From JAAFIP01 sp043718065 (GTDB taxonomy: Bacteria; Pseudomonadota; Gammaproteobacteria; Burkholderiales; Burkholderiaceae_C): 9,304 nucleotides of DNA. The position numbers were made by a program, and so were the translations under genes. Every line of letters starts with the position of its first letter. The first letter of the stretch is position 1. The stretch is from the NCBI GenBank assembly GCA_043718065.1, contig JAYSWJ010000194.1, forward strand, positions 1 to 9,304. The letters run 5' to 3'. Shown in pieces: positions 6,922 to 9,304 of the stretch. The notes beneath the pieces are model-generated. The model made no database searches. It saw nothing but the letters and a program-made list of their open reading frames with translations, and was not told the origin of the DNA.

Positions 6922-9228
6922 TTAGCCGATTTTGAATCGCGACACCGACTGGCGCAGCTCTTCAGCCATACGGCTCAAGTCACGCACCTGCTGGGCAGTT
7001 GATCGTGTACCTTCGCCGGTTTGCTCGGTTACCGCAAAAATGTGCTGAATATTGCCAGCCACTACGTTTGCAGAATCCGCTTCGCGCGCTGCAGATTGAG
7101 AAATTTGCTCAATCAGATCAGCTAATTTGCGTGACACAGCATCAATCTCGGTCAACGCGGTACCTGCACTGTCAGACAACTTGGCACCTTCCACTACACC
7201 CTGTGTAGAGCGCTCCATAGCGGCCACCGCGTCTTGGGTGTCGGTCTGAATAGTTTTTACCAGTGCCGCAATCTGTCTGGTTGCATCGCCTGAACGTTCA
7301 GCCAGTCGCTGCACTTCTTCAGCTACCACCGAGAAGCCTCGGCCGGCTTCACCAGCCGACGCTGCTTGAATAGCCGCGTTCAGCGCCAGCACGTTGGTCT
7401 GCTCAGTAATGTCCGAGATCAGCTCGGTAATCTCGCCAATCTCTTGAGATGATTCTCCCAGGCGTTTAATACGCTTAGAGGTATCTTGAATCTGATCACG
7501 GATGGAGTTCATACCACCGATCGCGTTTTGTACAGCTGCCAACCCTGAACCTGTTGCAACCAGCGATTGGCGTGCAACCGATGCTGATTCCTGCGCTTGC
7601 GCGGACACTTGGTTAATGCGGCTAGCCATTTCCAGTACCGACTGACCCGTTTCGCGAATTTCGCGCAACTGTTCTGTAGAGGCCGCCAACAATTCGGTTG
7701 AGGTACCTTCCACTGCCGCTGTAGTTTGCGCTACGCGTGTTGCCGTGTTTTGTACGTTGCCCACCAATGAGCGCAACTCTTCTACGGTGTAGTTCACCGA
7801 GTCGGCAATAGCGCCGGTAATATCTTCGGTAACCGTAGCTTCCTGGGTCAAATCACCTTCCGCCACAGACTGCAATTCGTTCATCAATCGCAAAATAGCA
7901 GCTTGGTTAGCGTCGTTTACTCGCTTGGCTTCTTGTTCTTGGCCCTCAGCCATTAACCGCTGGCCCTCAGCTACGCCTTGGCGCTTGCGACTGTCTTGCA
8001 GCTGCACATTGGCTAGGCCGCCTGCAGCTAGCAAGGCCAGTAAACCTGCTAAAAACAATCCGGCAATTGCTAATCCACCCAGACCCGATTCAGCAGACAA
8101 TCGCCCCTGCAAATCCTCTAGTTGGCGACGCAATGGCTCAGAATCCGCAATGATGGCCGACTGCGCTTCGCGCGCTGACACCAGACCTTGCAAGTTACCC
8201 AAAATGGCACCCGCTTGACCACGTGTTTGCTCATACAACTTAAGAAGAGCGTCCAACCGCTCGCGCGTCTGGGCGTCTTTGGAGGCTGCCAAGCGCAATT
8301 CGGCGCTTCCGTCCTGCAAGCCTTGGGCAATTTCTTTGAATGAATTCAAATCTTTACCCAACAAGAATACGGCCTCTGGGCTGACGCCTTCCATGGTTAA
8401 AAACTCGTTAGCCGACTTACCAATACGCTGCGTCAACATCACCAATTGCCCCGATGCAGAAATTTCAGCAGAAGGCGCATTTTGTTGCAATTTCAAAGAA
8501 GATATGGTCTCGGCCACTTCTAGCAAATCAGAAGACTGGCGGTTAATGGCGCGCAAAGCGCTACCTACCTGTGTCAAAATTTTCTGCTGGTCCATGACGG
8601 TTTTAGCGTTCTTTTCAGCGCGGTCAACAAACGGTATCAACTTATCTACATCCTCAGCAAATCCAGAGCCTACGGCCGTCACATTCAAGTTGCTGTCGCC
8701 GTTTTTAAGCCCACGGACGTTTTTGGCCAAGACATCTGAACTTTCGCGTACGTCAGGGAAAGCCTGTGCGCTGCCCACTAAAGCTTGCGACACAGATTTA
8801 GCTAGACGCTGCGACTGAGTGGCGGAATCGCCCGTAGCGGCCACTTCGCGTGCTAGCTTGTTGGCCTGTGACAGTACATAGACGGTTATACCGGCCAACG
8901 CAACGGCAGCTAGCACCAAAACAATAACCAAGATGCGTTGATGCTGTGCAACAGTGCGCGTGCCCAATACGGGTATGGACACCATATCGCCACTCAGTGG
9001 CTTATCGCCAGCTTCTTGTAAACCTTGGCCTAGCATGCTCCCGCCAAAATCTTCTCTTCGCTGCATGATGTTGCCCGTGGCCATGTCATCAGGCATCACA
9101 CTGATGTTGTTATCCATAGCGTACGCGGCCTCAGATCCCACGGTCATGCCGTCGTCGGGCATGAAGGAGTCATCGGCGGTTGTGGCGTCGCGCTTAAAAA
9201 GTCGAGAGAAGCGATTGGTTGATGACAT
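6922..9228 (-). CDS. pilJ: PilJ-type methyl-accepting chemotaxis transducer (type IV pilus chemosensor)
   Basis: This is an inner-membrane chemoreceptor that would signal through CheW-like adaptors to the ChpA kinase encoded just downstream. The protein has a polar cytoplasmic N-terminus of about 98 residues, a first membrane helix (about 99-120), a periplasmic region (about 121-383), a second membrane helix (about 384-405), a helical linker, a HAMP-like unit (about 443-490, with EGDLT at 457-461) and an MCP signalling domain to the C-terminus. The periplasmic part contains two related PilJ-type segments beginning QRLAKS (140-145) and QRIGKS (267-272). The hairpin tip around 606-640 (EQTNVLALNAA, then GEAGRGFSVVAEE) is the MCP hallmark. 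No CheR-docking pentapeptide is seen at the C-terminus, which ends FKIG. The length of 768 residues exceeds the roughly 680 of Pseudomonas aeruginosa PilJ (from memory), mostly because of the N-terminal extension. The start is supported by AAAGG eight bases upstream of the ATG. Identification as PilJ rather than a generic MCP rests on the paired periplasmic segments and the adjacent chpA. Confidence 0.95.
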   Translation of the reverse strand: MSSTNRFSRLFKRDATTADDSFMPDDGMTVGSEAAYAMDNNISVMPDDMATGNIMQRREDFGGSMLGQGLQEAGDKPLSGDMVSIPVLGTRTVAQHQRILVIVLVLAAVALAGITVYVLSQANKLAREVAATGDSATQSQRLAKSVSQALVGSAQAFPDVRESSDVLAKNVRGLKNGDSNLNVTAVGSGFAEDVDKLIPFVDRAEKNAKTVMDQQKILTQVGSALRAINRQSSDLLEVAETISSLKLQQNAPSAEISASGQLVMLTQRIGKSANEFLTMEGVSPEAVFLLGKDLNSFKEIAQGLQDGSAELRLAASKDAQTRERLDALLKLYEQTRGQAGAILGNLQGLVSAREAQSAIIADSEPLRRQLEDLQGRLSAESGLGGLAIAGLFLAGLLALLAAGGLANVQLQDSRKRQGVAEGQRLMAEGQEQEAKRVNDANQAAILRLMNELQSVAEGDLTQEATVTEDITGAIADSVNYTVEELRSLVGNVQNTATRVAQTTAAVEGTSTELLAASTEQLREIRETGQSVLEMASRINQVSAQAQESASVARQSLVATGSGLAAVQNAIGGMNSIRDQIQDTSKRIKRLGESSQEIGEITELISDITEQTNVLALNAAIQAASAGEAGRGFSVVAEEVQRLAERSGDATRQIAALVKTIQTDTQDAVAAMERSTQGVVEGAKLSDSAGTALTEIDAVSRKLADLIEQISQSAAREADSANVVAGNIQHIFAVTEQTGEGTRSTAQQVRDLSRMAEELRQSVSRFKIG

Positions 9229-9236
9229 AGTGTGTG

Positions 9237-9241
9237 CCTTT
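9237..9241 (-). promoter_or_regulatory. Ribosome binding site of pilJ
   Basis: On the minus strand AAAGG lies eight bases before the ATG at 9226-9228. This spacing is near ideal and supports that start. No other ATG, GTG or TTG occurs in this frame between the start and the in-frame TAG at 9301-9303. Confidence 0.7.
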
Positions 9242-9286
9242 GAAAGTGATCGCGCCGGGAATAAAAGTAGTAATCTAGCGTCTGCG

Positions 9287-9304
9287 TTAAGCTGCGGATG
9301 CTAT
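9287..9304 (-). CDS. Possible 3' end of an upstream gene (candidate pilI, CheW-like)
   Basis: Reading the minus strand from the window edge gives codons for I-A-S-A-A and then TAA at 9287-9289, which leaves 58 bases before the pilJ start. In Pil-Chp operons the CheW-like pilI normally precedes pilJ, so this could be its C-terminus. Five codons cannot identify a protein, and another frame is open across the same bases. The call depends on operon order alone and on sequence outside the window. Confidence 0.25.
   Translation of the reverse strand: MASAA

Noticed and set aside
8279..8818. A 179-codon open frame on the plus strand
   Set aside because: It is antisense to the periplasmic region of pilJ, which has family-specific segments on the other strand. 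The product resembles no family I recognise.
5..9228. A new defence, mobile or biosynthetic system
   Set aside because: Both large genes are accounted for by the known Pil-Chp pathway. No transposase, integrase, nuclease, toxin-like gene, terminal repeat or spaced-repeat array was seen on either strand.
9251..9290. A possible promoter upstream of pilJ on the minus strand (TTAACG with AT-rich sequence after it)
   Set aside because: No -10 element with acceptable sequence and spacing could be matched, and pilJ is normally transcribed from an upstream operon promoter.

Overview
The window is a stretch of a Pil-Chp (type IV pilus) chemosensory operon, probably from a betaproteobacterium of the order Burkholderiales. 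That placement is an inference from the gene style (PilJ-type transducer followed by a very large ChpA-type hybrid kinase, Ala-rich linkers, moderately GC-rich codons). No rRNA or other taxonomic marker is present, so family and genus are open. No mobile element, CRISPR array, tRNA or rRNA was seen.

Layout: both genes are on the minus strand, so transcription runs from high to low coordinates. Positions 9229-9304 hold the leader of the transducer gene, with a clear ribosome binding site, and possibly the last five codons of an upstream gene (expected to be the CheW-like pilI, but too short to identify). Positions 6922-9228 encode a 768-residue membrane-bound methyl-accepting transducer, PilJ. 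A 56-base gap follows. Positions 5-6865 encode a 2286-residue ChpA-type hybrid kinase with several HPt domains, the CheA kinase core, a CheW-like domain and a C-terminal receiver. Only four bases remain after its stop codon.

How they work together: in the known Pil-Chp pathway PilJ senses a periplasmic or pilus-derived signal and, through CheW-like adaptors, controls autophosphorylation of ChpA. ChpA passes phosphate to stand-alone response regulators (PilG and PilH type) and to its own receiver, governing twitching motility and, in some species, cAMP and surface responses. The adaptors, regulators and methylation enzymes are not in this window.

This looks like a recognised system rather than a new one. 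The parts worth a second look are inside the proteins: a long N-terminal cytoplasmic extension on PilJ with a duplicated MPDD motif, an acidic Phe-rich repeat region and long uncharged Ala/Gly/Val stretches in the ChpA linkers, a graded loss of HPt consensus residues, a heptad duplication in the PilJ stalk, and altered trimer-contact positions at the PilJ signalling tip.
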